A DNA stretch of 64,000 nt from NCBI GenBank assembly GCA_013399875.1, contig VXAZ01008276.1, positions 756,495 to 820,494 on the forward strand, read 5' to 3'. Positions 41,230 through 51,800 of the stretch are shown here, piece after piece (positions within the stretch are counted from its first letter, which is position 1; each line of letters opens with the position of its first letter). Source of the DNA: Gymnorhina tibicen (taxonomy: Eukaryota; Chordata; Aves; Passeriformes; Artamidae). The notes beneath the pieces were generated by a model, which was not told the DNA's origin, did no database searches, and saw only the letters and a list, made by a program, of their open reading frames with translations. The position numbers were made by a program, and so were the translations under genes.

Positions 41230-41940
41230 AAGAATGCATGTTCCATGTGAAAAAAGTCAACAAGCAAACCAATCAGTTCCTTGAATACTAAAAATCAGTA
41301 TTTTGTCAATTCCAAGTAAAATCATCAATTACCTATATCCTAATAATTGCCTCAATGCATGTCAGCACATGTTCTTTGCACAGTTGCTGTTTTGCTCCTC
41401 TGCTACAGGCAAACAGCTGGGGAACTTTTGCCAATGGTTTTCAAGTGGGGTGGGAAATTGGGATAAGTATTGGGACACATCTGTGGGGACAGGTGCAACA
41501 CAAAACCTTTTTTCCTGTCTGGAGCCAGTGCAGATCCACAAACCTGGAGAGCTACCTCCAGACAGATGTGTGCCATAAGCAGGACTTCCCCAAAACTACT
41601 TAAATGATATGAAGTCATTAAAAATCACGTTCTGCTTCGCTCAAATCTTTCCTTCTTTATACTCGATATCTCTAGCATATATGGAATTATTTACACCATC
41701 ACGTGCCTAAGAGACTGATAAGAAAAGCTCTGTGTCTGTAATTCTGCCATGGTTTCTCAACAAATCTTACTTGTGCAGTGGTATAGATTCCTTTCACACT
41801 GACAATTTAGCCAATGAATTTTTTTGGCTCAGAGCAGCAGCGCTCTGCTTATCACTTTTAAATGAACTGTAATAGCTTTGAAAGTTGGGATCATACTTTT
41901 TATGTGCAGTAATTTTTATATGTAATTTCTAAATGAATAA

Positions 41941-42490
41941 TCAGGACTGCACCAGAGCTCCCTTGGCTACAGGCCGGGCTGGATGGCAGCGAGGACCCAA
42001 GGGCTCACTGTGTCCCCACCAGGGCAGTACCATACCCTGTCCTGCACTCCTGGCACGGGGAGGCAGCAGGAGCAGCACCCTGGATGGGGCTGTGCTGCAG
42101 AGCAGTGCAGGAACCTGGCTCAATCTCTTCTCTCCCTGAGAGCCAGCGGCCTGCAGAGGGGCTGCCCAAGCACAGGGCAGGAGAACTGGATACTCCTAGT
42201 GCTGGTTCTCCCAAGCCATGGAGCTTCAGGGAGCTCTTGGTGCAGCTGATGGGCCACACACATCACCTCTCAAACACTTCATCTGTCCTCCAGCCCACGT
42301 GTGTCTCAGACCGGGAGCGTCATAACTGAGCCCTGAGAGCCACAAGACAAGGGGAGGGCAAAAATGTGCAAAATGTGCAAAAAGCATATATAAGGAGCTC
42401 TGACTGCCTTTCTTTAGATCTGATAATGGCCTCATGTCTCTAACTGAGGCAACTTTTGTGATAGTTCCACACAGGAATAATAAAGGATTT
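41941..42490. other. G+C-rich island with TATA-like and AATAAA motifs, origin unknown
   Basis: From about 41941 to 42340 the base composition is plainly G+C-rich against the A+T-rich flanks. It is followed by a near-tandem AAATGTGCA repeat (42361-42379), a TATATAA at 42387-42393 and an AATAAA at 42479-42484. This order resembles the U3-R part of an LTR or a small promoter with a nearby polyadenylation signal. I found no clear TG...CA ends or target duplication, so it is left unassigned. Overlapping open frames on both strands are explained by the G+C content. Confidence 0.4.
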
Positions 42491-42926
42491 CATCAGAAGA
42501 ATCCACAGAGAAGGGGAAGAAAAAGCAAAAAGTGCTGGATATAGACAATATGAATCGCCAGGAAACAAAGAAATAATAATCAGGTCCAAAAGCACATTTA
42601 TTCTCTACAAATTGCTGCTCAAGGAGATAATGCTATCTCTGCAATTGATGATGGGCATTTTCCTGAAGGGCTGAAGATGAAGTTGCATGTGACAAATGTG
42701 ATGAGTAGAAGTAGAGTGATTGAAGTGAGATATATTATGATGAATATAAAACCAGGATGTCTGGGGAAGGCAAATCTCTGCCACTGCACAGTTTTATTGG
42801 AAGCAGAAGGACATGGCATGTAAAACATGTCAAGATAATATATTTCTTTAATTACACTTTAAAAACAATTTTAGAGAAATATTTGGGTTAAGTTAAATCT
42901 GGTTTTGTCAGTAGTTTGTCCACTAC

Positions 42927-42950
42927 TTTCCTCAACATCTTACATTTTAG
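42927..42950 (+). other. U12 branch point and AG acceptor
   Basis: TTTCCTCAAC at 42927-42936 differs from the U12 branch consensus by one C for T. The paired adenosines at 42934-42935 are 15-16 bases before the AG end at 42950, within the narrow spacing of this intron class. The pyrimidine tract between them is short. Confidence 0.88.
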
Positions 42951-43062
42951 GTGGCAGTTTTTGTAGCAAGAGCTTCCAACATATACCCACTTTCTTTCCT
43001 TTTGAATTTGGGTCGAAAACAAAAGATTCCCAGGAACTTTCAGCACATGATGATGTTTTCAG
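42951..43062 (+). CDS. SLC9A9: SLC9A9 internal exon e
   Basis: This exon reads [20 protein letters not shown], then [18 protein letters not shown], with the last Gly codon split (G|GT) across the next intron. Its parts are a transmembrane helix, the conserved RAxNIYPLS segment, a basic GRKQKIPRN loop and the start of the HMMMFSGLRGA block. The [17 protein letters not shown] sequence is a hallmark of NHE6, NHE7 and NHE9; the GRKQKIP loop points to NHE9. The length is 112 bases. The acceptor belongs to the GT-AG minor-class intron and the donor is a strong major-class TCAG|GTAAGA. Confidence 0.95.
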
Positions 43063-44963
43063 GTAAGAGCTACTTTGGTATTTTTGGTATTTTTCCTGTC
43101 CACATTTAATGACTGACAAAAATAGTCATCTATCACTAGAAAAAGCCACATCTATCACAAAGAACTCATTATCTTAAAACTCAAGGTCATCTCTTCACAG
43201 TATTGAAGCAAATGGATGCATTCTGATCAACCTCTCTGTGCTCTTGACCTATTTTAATTAATGTTTTGGAAACGCACTGCCCATGAAGCCATTGTCTTTC
43301 AATCCATTGTCCCCCCATCTGTCTACACTTCCAGGACAATTTGGGAATACCATGTTTTTATGTTGTATTGTTTTAGAGGCACCTGTAGTATACCTCAGAG
43401 TATTTTGCATAGCAGCAAATAAATATCCAACTGGGACAGTGTTAGCACTGATACTCAGATCAGACATGGTCTCTGGCAATTCCTTAAACTTCAGGGACAG
43501 TTTTGTTGTGAAACATGAGACTAGAACACTTTAATTCCACAGACTTTTTCATATGTATTCCAGCTTGATATTTAATTTTATTGATTTTGTTAACCTTGTA
43601 GAATAGTAAAAAAAACCAGTTAAAAATCCAGAAGAGGGAGCCATGTTCTAGTCTGATTTGCACATCATCCCCTGAACTGTTAAAGATCATCTGGATTCCA
43701 CATTTTTTGGCTTGTACAAGCTAGAAATAATTCCACTTGACTTTCTGATGCTGGTTAGGAACAACTCACTCATAAACTGAGAATATCTGTTCAGTAAAAG
43801 ACAGAAAAGCAGATCCCCCGATGCTAGTGATGATATAATTTTCTAAAATTAGAAACTCAGCACCTTTTTTGCTTCATTTTCCTGTTTTATATGTAAAAAT
43901 TTATTGCACATTTTTATGGATGAAAGTTCTTGATTGACAGCCTTGATGTACAGCGATCCATTTAGCCAGATAACAAGTGAAATACAATGTGCTGCATTTC
44001 AAGCTTCCTCATCAGGAGTACTCCACATCAGGGGGCCTCATTTATGCCTATGTAATTCCAGCTCTCTAGAGAGCAACACAGCAGTTCATTTCTATACCCA
44101 TTCAATCCTTCTGCTAAAAGCTGCCACTGAAAATGTCAGCTAATTCCAGCGAGAGTGGAGTGAGGGATGATGACACATCCAGCAGGAGCTGCCTTTCAGC
44201 CCGACTGCTCCCCTGTGATTGTTCCACAGGTAACTTGTATCTGCAGACCCCTCTAGTAAGCCTAGCAGGTGGCCAACTAGACAACAGCATGAAAAATAGT
44301 TTCATATCATTTGGTATCTAGTTTCTGGGCTCCATTTTGGCTTTTGGTTTTCATCAGCTAAAGTATAGAATGAAAAACCTTCTGAAATCTCTCTTATTCT
44401 TTAACTTTTCTGTCCTCGTTTTCTGCAGTCAAATTTCATTCTCCACAGAACAGGAGCAGAAAGTAGCCTGCAGCCAGCAACTGAACATGAGAACTCACAC
44501 ACATTAGCTTTCCAGGACAATCTGGCAGCTGAGAGCTGAAACAGTAGTATTGCAGGCTTCTAAAATGTAAATGTTAAAATTCTCAGAAAAGTAATTTTTA
44601 ACTATTTTCAAAGAAAAAAAACCCTCTCTTTTGTAGAGAAAAACATCTGTATAATAAAGTAATGGCATAATCTGCAACTATAATAATAAAGACTGTCTCT
44701 CACACTGCCAGCAGCTGTGCACTTCACAGAACACAGGATACACAGATTTTCTGTGTAATTCTATTTTTTAGGCTGCACCAAGATTTGTGCTTAGCTACCA
44801 ATAACATTCTTAGTGCTATAAACTGATCATACTGCATATAGTCATAAACAAAGAGGACAATGACTGCCAGAAGAGAGACACATTTCTGGTGAGCAAACAA
44901 GACACTGAATTCTAGTTTGAAGGAAAACATTATCTACAGAAGATCAGTAGAAATAGTCAGAGA

Positions 44964-45134
44964 ACAGTTTGGGTTGGAGGGAGCCTTTAAAGGTTATCTA
45001 GTCCAACCCCCTGCAATGAGCAGGGGTATCTTCAACTAGATCAGGCTGCTCAGAGCCCCATCCAGCCTGACCTCAAGTGTTTTCCAGGGACGGGGCATCT
45101 ACCACCTCGGTGTGTGTTTTACCACACACATTGT
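44964..45134 (-). mobile_element. CR1 LINE 3'-end fragment
   Basis: On the + strand it begins AGTTTGGGTTGGAGGGAGCC and passes through ATCTAGTCCAACCCCCTGCA, CAGGCTGCTCAGAGCCCCAT and TTCCAGGGACGGGGCATC. These are diagnostic reverse-complement blocks of the avian CR1 3' end. The right-hand part (after 45109) still resembles CR1 but appears to have lost about a dozen bases. It is 5'-truncated with no reading frame. Confidence 0.88.
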
Positions 45135-46968
45135 TCTGGTACAGCACCACGTCCTAGTTGAACACATTCACCACAGCATCACACGTTCAGATGTAGAAAA
45201 CAATGCATTTGGGGTTAGTTTTGTTTTCTATGCTATCATTACCAAATCCACCAAACATTTACACTTGTTTTACTGCCACAATCACCAAAATGATTGCTGA
45301 GAAAAATTGCTGAGGAAAGCAATTAAGGTCAGCCAAGTACACTGTTCATTAGCATTTGATTATACCTTACTCTGCAAAGAACTCTCCTGAAGTCATTAAG
45401 TTCTCTTTTTGATGAGTATTAATACAGCTGAGAAAAGGTGGAAGACTTAGGCTTGGAGGTGGCTTATGTAGCATTTTGATTTATCACATTCTTTATCTGC
45501 TTCTGCCACTCCTCTAACAATACATTACAGAGGGTGGATTCACTTCTACAACTGTTTTTAATCATGATTCCTGATAACATTCCATTGTAAATGAAAACTT
45601 GATTAGTCCTTTATACAAGGACTAATTAAGCCTGAGATTCTCAAATTAAGTTGAATATCAGCTAAAGTGAACAGTCCAGGAGTCTCTGCTCATGTGAAAA
45701 AGAAACATTTTAGTCTTAGACTTTATAGCGCCTTCCACTCTTCTTCCAACATCTTTATTTACTTTTTACTCTGCTTTCCTCTTCTCTACAACATATAAAT
45801 AGGCAACAGAGAGGCTTGTGTGTCACAGTGCTACAGGGGTGGTTGCTGTTAATATAAGGCATTACAGCAGCAGTGGAGTCTGAAAAGGATGAACACAAAT
45901 GCAGAATTAAACCAAAAGATGCCAGTGTACAGGCAGCTGTTGTGCAGGCATTTACATCTGCACACTCATACAGACACAGAGGTGGGAAGTGTCAACGTGA
46001 ACCTTTCCAAAAAATGTAGAGATGTAAGGAAATCAAGCTAAATAGCAAAGAAAGCAAGGAAAAAGAGAGTAGAGAACTACAGTTGAAACCAAAACACCAG
46101 ATCTACCCAAAGAAAGTCTTCTTTCCCAGCAGATTCTTTTCACACCAACAGCAACCACTCCAGCCCTCACAGGCTCTTCAGAGGGCTGGGTTTGGAGAGG
46201 TGTCTGTGTGGGGTGGGGGCAAAGGATGGCTAACATCCTGCAGGGCACAGGGTTCTGTTCTGTGGGAGCTTAACCCTGGTCTGGTTTGCTTTGAAGGCTC
46301 TGGCACATTAAGGAATATTGCTTAAAGATGAATCCCTAATAGCTGGCACAAAAAAAAAAAAAATCTGTTAGGAAATCTGTGATGCAGCACAAGGATGAAT
46401 GGATTAACAGAGATGTGGAGCTGCTGTCAGTGCAGCATCTCTGAAAGATGAGGGGAGAGAATATCTGCTAATGGTTCATCAGAGTTTATCCTTCTACCAC
46501 ACCACTCTCTCCAGGTGTAGCTGGGGTACCTACATCCACTGCATCGAATCAATGCACTGGGCTTTGTTGGCATTTTTCCCTGAAGCTTTACAGAAAATCT
46601 AATCTAAACTTCAGTCTATTTCAGTATCTCAACGTTTTCTGAGGTTGTTAAAATTCCATTCCTTCATTTGTATTATTACTGGGAAAGTATTTTGAGAGAT
46701 ACATATATACAGTAGAATTCCTTGCTTCTCATTGAGTCTTTACATTTTAGGTGTATTCATCTGCTTCACACCACTTTACTTGGAAACAAATGCTTGGTTT
46801 GATTATTTATTTTACTTTAGACATGTTTTTAGTTGAAACTGAATTATCTCTTATAGACCGTGTTGTCTTTTAGAAATGAAAAACACAGTGAAGTCACTCA
46901 CTATTTTTCTAAACTGAAGAAACAGCCATTCAAGTGTTCAAGAAGTAGAGACACATTAATTAACTTAC

Positions 46969-47012
46969 ATGGATATAGATGATAGATATAGATATAGATG
47001 ATATAGATATAT
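46969..47012. repeat. GATATA-type simple repeat
   Basis: Units of GATATA and GATA alternate imperfectly (GGATATAGATGATAGATATAG and onward). It is a probable variable microsatellite. Confidence 0.75.
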
Positions 47013-48452
47013 CCTCTCTTACAAAAAGAGATGTTCTATATTTAAAATTGAAGGTGTGATGCAATTGTGGAAAGCAGCACTGTTTTCCACTGAAATGTAG
47101 CTGGTTTTATCATCCAGACTACCACTACAACCACTGAAAAAAAGACCATTTCAACAGTGGTTCATTCCCTCCTCAGATATATGTTTAAAATGAGCTGATA
47201 TTTTTACCCTGTAAGAAAATAGCAAAGCATCTGCATCCTCAGAGACGTCTTTTACACAAAAGCAAAACCAAGGATAATCCCAGTGTCTGCCTGTGGTGTT
47301 TTGAACCTGCTGCCACTGAGTATTTTCAGATAGCACAACTCCACTCTGCTTCTTTCTTGCAGAAATGGCTTTGTGCTGTTCCCTGGATAAACTGCCCAGC
47401 TTCTCTACCAAATAATTCACATTCTAGCTGTGTAATCTTGAAGAGCTTTGGAGTTGTAGGCCAAAAATAGCTGCATTTAGCAGTTAATTAAATGATTCTG
47501 CATATGTCATCAGTGCCTTACAAGAGGTTTGATTACTAGATTTAATCTCTCAATACTTGCAAAGTACTTTTTGGATTCAGTGTGTATTTTATACACATAA
47601 TGACTTTGCTCTCTACACTTATTTTGTGAATTTTTTTAGAAAACAATAAAGTACATTTAAATAGATAAATGAAAGGCACTGGAAAATATAGAATATTATT
47701 TGTATTATGCGTGCTGAGGGCTGCAGGCACTAATAGGCTTTTTCACCCTCATTTTTTACACATGGCATTCTGTGAAGACCTATTTAGTCACCTTATTACT
47801 ACTTATGGGGCATTTTTTATAAACTCATTTAGCTGTTTTCACCACCTTTGTAGTTTCTTGTTTATTCAGTCTCTGTAGGTGTATAATTCTAAAACTATTA
47901 TAATGTTTCAAGTATATTGATTTATTCTGCATTCTTTTTTAGATATTTAAAATCATCTTTGAAAAACTATTCATCATTTTTAAGTCATGTTTTTTCTGAC
48001 TAGTCTTAGAACATTAAATTATTTTAAAGGAATTTTAAGGAAATATTCTATATTTTCAAGGAAGAAATGAGTAGCATATTAGGGTACAGATTTTAATGCC
48101 AGTCCTCTTTTTCGCCTGCTCCTGACTTCATGAGTAGTCCCCCTTAACACAAGATACAGATTTCTTTTTCAGTCTGCATTAAATTCAGATTATTACTTAA
48201 TTTGCAATTATTCAGGACAAAGAATTTGTAGATGTAAAGCAAACATGATTATTGTGTGAATATGAGAGTACTTTCATTGTTCACTTTTGCAAAGCTGCTG
48301 CATTAAATCCCACCCTTTCAGTTAGCACGATTTAGTATTTTATAAGCAGGATTATGATCTGAAAATTTCCTCTGCCCTTGGAACTGGGTTTGGACTGAAA
48401 AGACTAAAATTTTCTCCGTCACATTAAGTTCATCATCTTTGTCTTTTCTCAG

Positions 48453-48606
48453 GTTTACGTGGTGCAATTGCATTTGCATTGGCCATTCGAGACACAGACT
48501 CCCAGCCCAAACAGATGATGTTCACCACAGCCCTGCTGATTGTGTTCTTCACAGTCTGGGTGTTCGGGGGGGGCACAACACCGATGCTCACCTGGCTGCA
48601 GATCAG
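48453..48606 (+). CDS. SLC9A9: SLC9A9 internal exon f: GLRGA motif and last visible helix
   Basis: After completing a Gly codon, this 154-base exon reads [20 protein letters not shown], then [20 protein letters not shown], then [11 protein letters not shown] with the Arg codon split. GLRGA with its invariant Arg is a signature of the exchanger family. The [25 protein letters not shown] stretch is the last conserved membrane helix before the cytosolic tail, and [10 protein letters not shown] is the NHE9 form. The acceptor is TTTTCTCAG and the donor ATCAG|GTCAGT. The exon contains a run of eight G bases (48566-48573) that keeps the frame as Gly-Gly-Gly. The next exon, expected to start with Val-Gly-Val-Asp, was not found downstream. 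Confidence 0.95.
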
Positions 48607-48872
48607 GTCAGTGCTGTCTGTACTGTTAGTATTGCCAGCAAATGGAACGGGATCCCTGTGGATCAATCTCTACATTCTTACAACCTTCTCATGCTTACAT
48701 GCGGGCTTTCTATGAGCTTTAACACGCACAAAGGAAAGATTTATCTACCTGTTAGAGGCTTTAGACCACAAAGAACAGGTTCTTCCCAAGTTTGTTATGA
48801 GTTTAGACCTAGGTCAGACACATCCCTGTTTCCTAAGAGTTTGTTTTACTACTGCTCCTTTTGAACACTGTG

Positions 48873-48878
48873 AATAAA
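48873..48878 (+). other. Candidate intronic polyadenylation signal
   Basis: A canonical AATAAA lies 267 bases past exon f, with a GT/T-containing stretch GTTAGTCGTGTCC just after it. The gene frame stays open across the donor until a TGA at 48713-48715, so a transcript ending here would be translatable. AATAAA is common by chance in A+T-rich introns, so confidence is low. Confidence 0.25.
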
Positions 48879-51800
48879 TGTTAGTCGTGTCCTCCTCACT
48901 GCTGAAGAAAGAGCTATAAAGGCAGATTTTTCCTGTCATGTTAAAGTCTGTAGTTATTACACAAACATGTAATAAATCGTGTATTTCTGTTTATAATGTG
49001 AATATGCTGGAAAAATCTACCTCCACTGGTGCCTTATTGAGGCATTAATTTATTACACATTATTTTATATATTCTTCTTCACTATATTATTTTTTAAATT
49101 ACTTCATAGTCACTGGTATTCACAGAGAGCAATGAATGACAAGGAAGGTTAAATGACAAGAGAGAGGGAAATAGAAAACTGGAGTAAAAAGGATCTCATT
49201 TAAATGCAGTGTCCTTCCAAGTGCGCTTTTTTGAAACCCGACTTTTAATAATGAGTGTACTCATGCTGGTTACTGATTCTGGTTACTTCACAATCCATTC
49301 AGAACTCCTTGCTGTGATTTGCAAGATCACCACAGAAAACCTCAGTATTGAGACAGGCCTGCAATTCACAGTTCCTTATCATTTATTCTATATATAGCAT
49401 ATGTTTTCCTTGTTTACAAAATGATGTCTGATTACAAGCCTTCATGTCAGATTCTTGCTATAAAATAGCAGCTGAAGATTACCAAATCGGGGCTTTTACA
49501 AAAAGCATAGTTAAAACTTGCAGACAAAATAAGGAGCAGCGTACAAGTGCACTGGATAAACATAAAACGCAGGCATCCATATACAGTGTGGAGGCTTTCT
49601 ATTTCTGTGACAGTTTGATTCTTCTGCATGACATGTCTCATGTCCCACAATGTCAATCAAGGCCATTACAGTTTGGATACACTCTGGCACTATCAGCCAT
49701 CATTCTCAGATTTGCCACTTTTTCACTGTCAGTCAGCAAGAGTTTTTCTGTGTGGCAGTGGAAACGTGGGTGAGGAAGAGCATTCTCATTAGATCTTGGG
49801 GACCAAATCAGTCTGGGTTTCTGTAACAGGAGATAAGAAATAATTCTGAGAATACGGTAAGGGAAAAGGCAGTGAGCAGTAGTCACATATGCAGTCTAAG
49901 AACTTGGGTTACTAGATGCCCCTCCTGGTTTAACTCTCTTGGGAATTCTTAAATGAAGATTGTCAAGTGCTTTCACTCACAAGCAACTGAATTGGATGCA
50001 ATGGCATTTCTTCTTCTACTTAGTGCTACCTAGAGGTGCAAAGCTCCCCAAGAGCACAAGTGAGGGGCTGACTCTCATATTAACTGTTTATACTGCTCAA
50101 TGCATGTGCTTTCTCTAGCCTCTTGTACAATAGATTTCACCAAAGACACTGAAAGTAGACAATCATTATTGATTTGAAATGCTCATCTCTGAGGATTTCC
50201 TCTGAATCTCATCAGATCTGCCAGACATTTTTACCAATAAAATGAATTGGTTTTGTAATCAGGATATAGATTTTCTTATTATAAAGCTATTAGGTCTATA
50301 ATTTCCACTTAATTTCTTGACATTGGAACATACATCTTCATAAATTATAAGGAGGTCAAACTGAGATAAAATTTTAAATAGACATTTTTAATTACAAATG
50401 TATCTTGAGGCTCTGATTTCTCCATCTAGTGAAGATATTTAATTGTTTTTATAATTTATTACACCTCAGTATGGAATTTTGTCCTTAGCTACCAGCATTT
50501 GTCTTTTTAGTCTTAAGTAATTTTACTAAGTAATTGTATTTAAAGGTGGTGGTAATTCATGACAATTGACACTTGTATGGACTCTAACAGATGAGTTTGC
50601 TGAGGAAAGTTATGGAGCTGTGGCTAATGACACCAGCTTGCTTGGTGTAGTCCCCCAGGATGCTGGCAGCTGTGCCTGAACAGCAATTCTGAGCTGCATC
50701 TATCCCCACGATTCTGTAGGAGAGAAAGATGGTATTTTTCAAGCTAGTTTGGAGGGTTCAGCTCACAAAGCTGAGGGAAACTGCATTACAAGTACAAAAA
50801 TTATATGATTGTCTCTGAAGAGATTTATAGGAATGGGTTGGTGTGTCATCAGTTACAGAACAAAAGGGGTGAAGCCAGGGAAATGCTGCAACCACGGCTA
50901 TAAGCACAGAAGAGGAGGACTGGTCTCACAGCAGCCTTTCGTGTTCAGCTGATACAAATGTGCCTCAGGCTCCATCCTGGGGCAGTTTGAAACTCTTCTG
51001 TGTGATTCCCCAGTGCTTCAGGGAACCAGACCTACCACTATTGGTCAAATCCAAAGCACAGTGCTAGCTCAGCTAATCTAAACAACTAAAGTTATTCACC
51101 TTATCAAAATAAAGTGCTTACAGGAAGTTAAAAATATATGAATGGTCACAGTGACTACACTGGCTTTCCCTACATAAACTACAAGTTTCTGCATAGATAA
51201 ACCTTCTCAAGAGAGAATGGTCAAAAACAGCATGATCAAGCAAATAACAGTCCCAAGCTGAGTGTGCTTTTCTTGCCAATTTTTCATCATAAAATGATTA
51301 TCCAGCAGATAATGTATTTAACTGAACTGGAGGCATTCAGAGACTAACAGAGAGGAGCATGTGATTTCTGAATCTATTTGGATGGATTGAATCTTATTCA
51401 CATAGACTCGTGTCCCCTCTCCCTCTGTGAAATAGGCTGCAGTTCCTATCATTAGTTCAGGAGATGCAACTCTAAACTTATCAAGGTCAATCAACTCAGT
51501 CTTATTCTAGAGATAAATGTTTGAGCTTATATAGTATAGACCAACTTACACATAGTTTAGCTATAAAACATAAATAAATCTATCATCCATGCAGTTCAAG
51601 ATAAGTAAAAATAACATAAATCAGAAAGAACTCACAATATATTTACCATTTCAATATATTTACTATTTGCTCTACCATAATGCATTACAGTGTTAGGGCA
51701 GAAGACAGTACTAAAGATCTGTACAGCCTTCTTGCTGTATATTACTGCCCACATATTATACCATGTTTCAATTATTTATTGCACTCTCCATAATTTACAT

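Larger units (their letters stand above)
41155..42950 (+). other. SLC9A9: SLC9A9 GT-AG minor-class (U12) intron
   Basis: This 1796-base intron starts GTATCCTTTG and ends CATTTTAG. The donor matches the U12 consensus at every key base and is unlike a major-class donor, which would have GTRAGT. A branch-site match TTTCCTCAAC lies 15-16 bases from the 3' end. Inside are a TG/TA microsatellite at 41191-41229 and a G+C-rich island at about 41941-42340, followed by TATA-like and AATAAA sequences. Confidence 0.92.
43063..48452 (+). other. SLC9A9: SLC9A9 intron
   Basis: This 5390-base intron runs from GTAAGAGC to TTTTCTCAG. It contains a CR1 fragment at 44964-45134, a 13-base A run near 46351 and a GATATA-type repeat at 46969-47012. 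No gene or RNA was recognised in the rest. Confidence 0.85.

Noticed and set aside
41983..42329. Overlapping open frames on both strands in the G+C-rich island, considered as a coding exon.
   Set aside because: Open frames in several overlapping phases at once reflect G+C content and scarcity of stop codons, and none resembles a known protein.
48439..48864. The longest open frame in the window (141 codons, + strand).
   Set aside because: It is a shadow frame of SLC9A9 exon f; the true frame there reads the conserved [10 protein letters not shown] sequence.
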